This document shows, piece by piece, positions 3,833 through 5,272 of a stretch of 5,272 nt of DNA (the first letter of the stretch is position 1; every line of letters begins with the position of its first letter). Below the pieces are notes generated by a model. The model did no database searches, was not told the origin of the DNA, and saw only the letters and a list, made by a program, of their open reading frames with translations. The DNA is from Roseovarius sp. GTDB taxonomy: Bacteria > Pseudomonadota > Alphaproteobacteria > Rhodobacterales > Rhodobacteraceae. The position numbers and the translations under genes were made by a program. The stretch spans positions 1-5,272 of the forward strand of contig JALQUE010000242.1 of assembly GCA_023260815.1 (NCBI GenBank), in the 5' to 3' direction.

Positions 3833-5047
3833 ATGCCCTACGACAGCGATCTGCGTCGCGCCATCGACATCGCCACCTATGCCGACGAGGCCGCCACGAT
3901 CGAGCGGTTGACCGAGATTGCCGCGCTGTCGGAGACCGATCGCGCGAAGATCTGCGAGCGTGGCGCGCAGCTGGTGCATGACATCCGGGGGCAATCCAGC
4001 CCGGGGCTGATGGAGGTGTTCCTTGCGGAATATGGCCTGTCGACCGATGAGGGCATTGCGCTGATGTGTCTGGCCGAGGCGCTGTTGCGGGTGCCGGATG
4101 CGGAAACCATCGACGCGTTGATCGAGGACAAGATCGCGCCATCGGACTGGGGCAAGCACATGGGGCATTCGACCTCGCCGCTGGTGAATGCCTCGACCTG
4201 GGCGTTGATGTTGACGGGCAAGGTTCTCAAGGATGAAGATCCGGGCATCGTGGGGCATCTGCGCGGTGCTGTGCGCCGCCTTGGAGAGCCGGTGATTCGC
4301 ACCGCCGTTGGCCGCGCCATGAAGGAGATGGGCCGCCAGTTCGTGCTGGGCGAAAGCATCCAGTCGGCCATGAAGCGCGCGGCGGACATGGAAAAGAAGG
4401 GCTATTCCTATTCCTACGACATGCTGGGCGAGGCGGCGCGCACCGATGCCGATGCCACCCGCTATCACCTGAGTTATTCGCGCGCGATCACCGCCATTGC
4501 CGAGGCCTGCACCAATGCCGATATCCGCGACAATCCCGGGATTTCGGTCAAGCTGTCGGCGCTGCATCCGCGCTATGAGGTGGCGCAGCGCGATCAGGTG
4601 ATGGATGTGCTGGTGCCGCGTCTGCGCAGTCTGGCGCTGTTGGCGAAATCGGCACGCATGGGCCTGAATATCGACGCCGAGGAGGCCGACCGGCTGTCGC
4701 TGTCGCTGGATGTGATCGAGACGGTGTTGAGCGAGCCTGCGCTGGCGGGTTGGGATGGGTTCGGCGTGGTGGTGCAAGCCTATGGGCAGCGTGCGGCCTA
4801 TGTGCTGGATTACCTGCATGATCTGGCCACCCGGCTGGATCGCCGGATCATGGTGCGGCTGGTCAAGGGCGCCTATTGGGACACCGAGATCAAGCTGGCG
4901 CAGGTTGAAGGCGTTGAAGGCTTCCCGGTCTTCACCTCGAAGGCGGCGACTGACATTTCGTATATTGCCAATGCGCGCAAATTGCTGGGCATGCTCGGCA
5001 TGGGCGGCATGCGGACCTACGAGAAGCTGAAGGGTCTTGCCCGGTGA
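3833..5047 (+). CDS. putA: PutA (proline dehydrogenase/P5C dehydrogenase), truncated with foreign tail
   Basis: PutA oxidises proline to P5C (FAD-dependent) and then to glutamate (NAD-dependent). Full-length proteins are about 1000-1300 aa; this frame encodes 404. The ATG at 3833 is chosen over an upstream in-frame start at 3782 because GGAGG lies 7 nt before it. Residues 1-160 form the N-terminal arm and linker region. From about 190 the proline dehydrogenase barrel is clear: GYSYSYDMLGEAA, GISVKLSALHPRY (236-248), GLNIDAEEADRL (277-288), VVVQAYGQR and VRLVKGAYWDTEIK (341-354), then FPVFTSK and DISYIANARKLLGM ending at residue 387. Family members continue into IYPQFATHNAHT; here the next 17 residues (LGMGGMRTYEKLKGLAR) are unrelated, then a stop. 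The end of the barrel with its substrate-binding arginines and the whole P5C dehydrogenase domain are missing, so this version could not be functional. Confidence 0.9.
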   Translation: MPYDSDLRRAIDIATYADEAATIERLTEIAALSETDRAKICERGAQLVHDIRGQSSPGLMEVFLAEYGLSTDEGIALMCLAEALLRVPDAETIDALIEDKIAPSDWGKHMGHSTSPLVNASTWALMLTGKVLKDEDPGIVGHLRGAVRRLGEPVIRTAVGRAMKEMGRQFVLGESIQSAMKRAADMEKKGYSYSYDMLGEAARTDADATRYHLSYSRAITAIAEACTNADIRDNPGISVKLSALHPRYEVAQRDQVMDVLVPRLRSLALLAKSARMGLNIDAEEADRLSLSLDVIETVLSEPALAGWDGFGVVVQAYGQRAAYVLDYLHDLATRLDRRIMVRLVKGAYWDTEIKLAQVEGVEGFPVFTSKAATDISYIANARKLLGMLGMGGMRTYEKLKGLAR

Positions 5048-5271
5048 CCGTCGTCTTGATCCTGCTCGGCGCCCTGATCGGCGCCGCCGCCAACCGGCAT
5101 CGCGGTGGCTGGCTACCGACCGGGCACACCCAGGTGGCGCGGCTCAACTTCGCGCTGGTCATGTCGGCGCTGATGGTCGTTGCCTTGCGCAGCGCCCACG
5201 TCCCGTTTTCGTGGTGGGGACTGGCGCTGGTGCCGGGGTGGTGGATCGGCTGTCTCGCCGGGCAGGGCGAG
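5044..5271 (+). CDS. Small multi-spanning membrane protein, partial at window edge
   Basis: A GTG at 5044 overlaps the stop of the preceding frame (GTGA), a spacing typical of translational coupling. The frame is open to the window edge for 76 codons. Three hydrophobic segments are visible at about residues 3-16 (VVLILLGALIGAAA), 34-48 (NFALVMSALMVVALR) and 57-72 (WWGLALVPGWWIGCLA). I do not recognise the family. Codons favour CTC/GTC/GCC more than putA does, and this region has no resemblance to the missing part of PutA. A tiny coupled membrane protein would fit a phage or other mobile-element gene cluster, but this is speculation. Confidence 0.5.
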   Translation, partial: MTVVLILLGALIGAAANRHRGGWLPTGHTQVARLNFALVMSALMVVALRSAHVPFSWWGLALVPGWWIGCLAGQGE

Positions 5272-5272
5272 G

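Noticed and set aside
3803..4819. Long minus-strand frames opposite putA (up to 338 aa)
   Set aside because: The compositions (H/R/Q-rich) and lack of motifs are typical of antisense shadows of a GC-rich gene whose plus-strand product is unmistakably PutA.
4994..5044. Internal in-frame deletion of putA, because LGMGGMRTYEKL resembles the later PutA motif LHGMGE.LYE
   Set aside because: What follows is KGLAR, a stop and a membrane protein, not the expected RIYAPVG region, in any frame I read. The resemblance is short and probably chance.

Overview
The window looks like the chromosome of an alphaproteobacterium, most likely a Rhodobacterales member. This rests on the GC-rich coding style, a divergent Lrp-type regulator/putA pair, and tRNA-Leu sequences with a genomically encoded CCA end. 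No database search was possible, so this placement is recognition only.

Layout. Positions 1-250 hold a window-edge reading frame with weak resemblance to a HigA-type antitoxin. A class I SAM-dependent methyltransferase follows at 324-1112, then about 350 bp with no gene I can support. On the right, the minus strand carries a secreted TPR-repeat protein (2643-3215) downstream of an Lrp/AsnC-family regulator (3248-3724). That regulator is divergent from putA (3833 onward), the proline catabolism enzyme. putA matches its family up to about residue 387 and then changes abruptly into an unrelated 17-residue tail, a stop, and a small membrane protein that overlaps by 4 bp. This is a real rearrangement or an assembly chimera.

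The notable part is the centre. A host tRNA-Leu(UAA) gene (minus strand) is split in its anticodon loop. Its 5' half lies at 2596-2557 and its 3' half at 1520-1463. The halves are separated by a visibly AT-richer segment bounded by an exact 12-bp direct repeat, GATTTTAAGTCT (1509-1520 and 2557-2568). Collapsing the repeat rebuilds a perfectly folded 86-nt tRNA-Leu(UAA), so this is an integrated 1048-bp unit, not chance similarity. The unit does not restore the split tRNA. It carries its own complete tRNA-Leu(UAA) of different sequence (2220-2305), in the same orientation as the broken gene and downstream of the host tRNA promoter (2609-2636). Its only visible protein gene is a 119-aa MarR-like winged-helix protein (1832-2191), preceded by a cluster of TTGTCAC-type inverted repeats. 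No recombinase is present, so the unit looks like a minimal non-autonomous element that breaks an essential-type tRNA and pays for it with a replacement copy.
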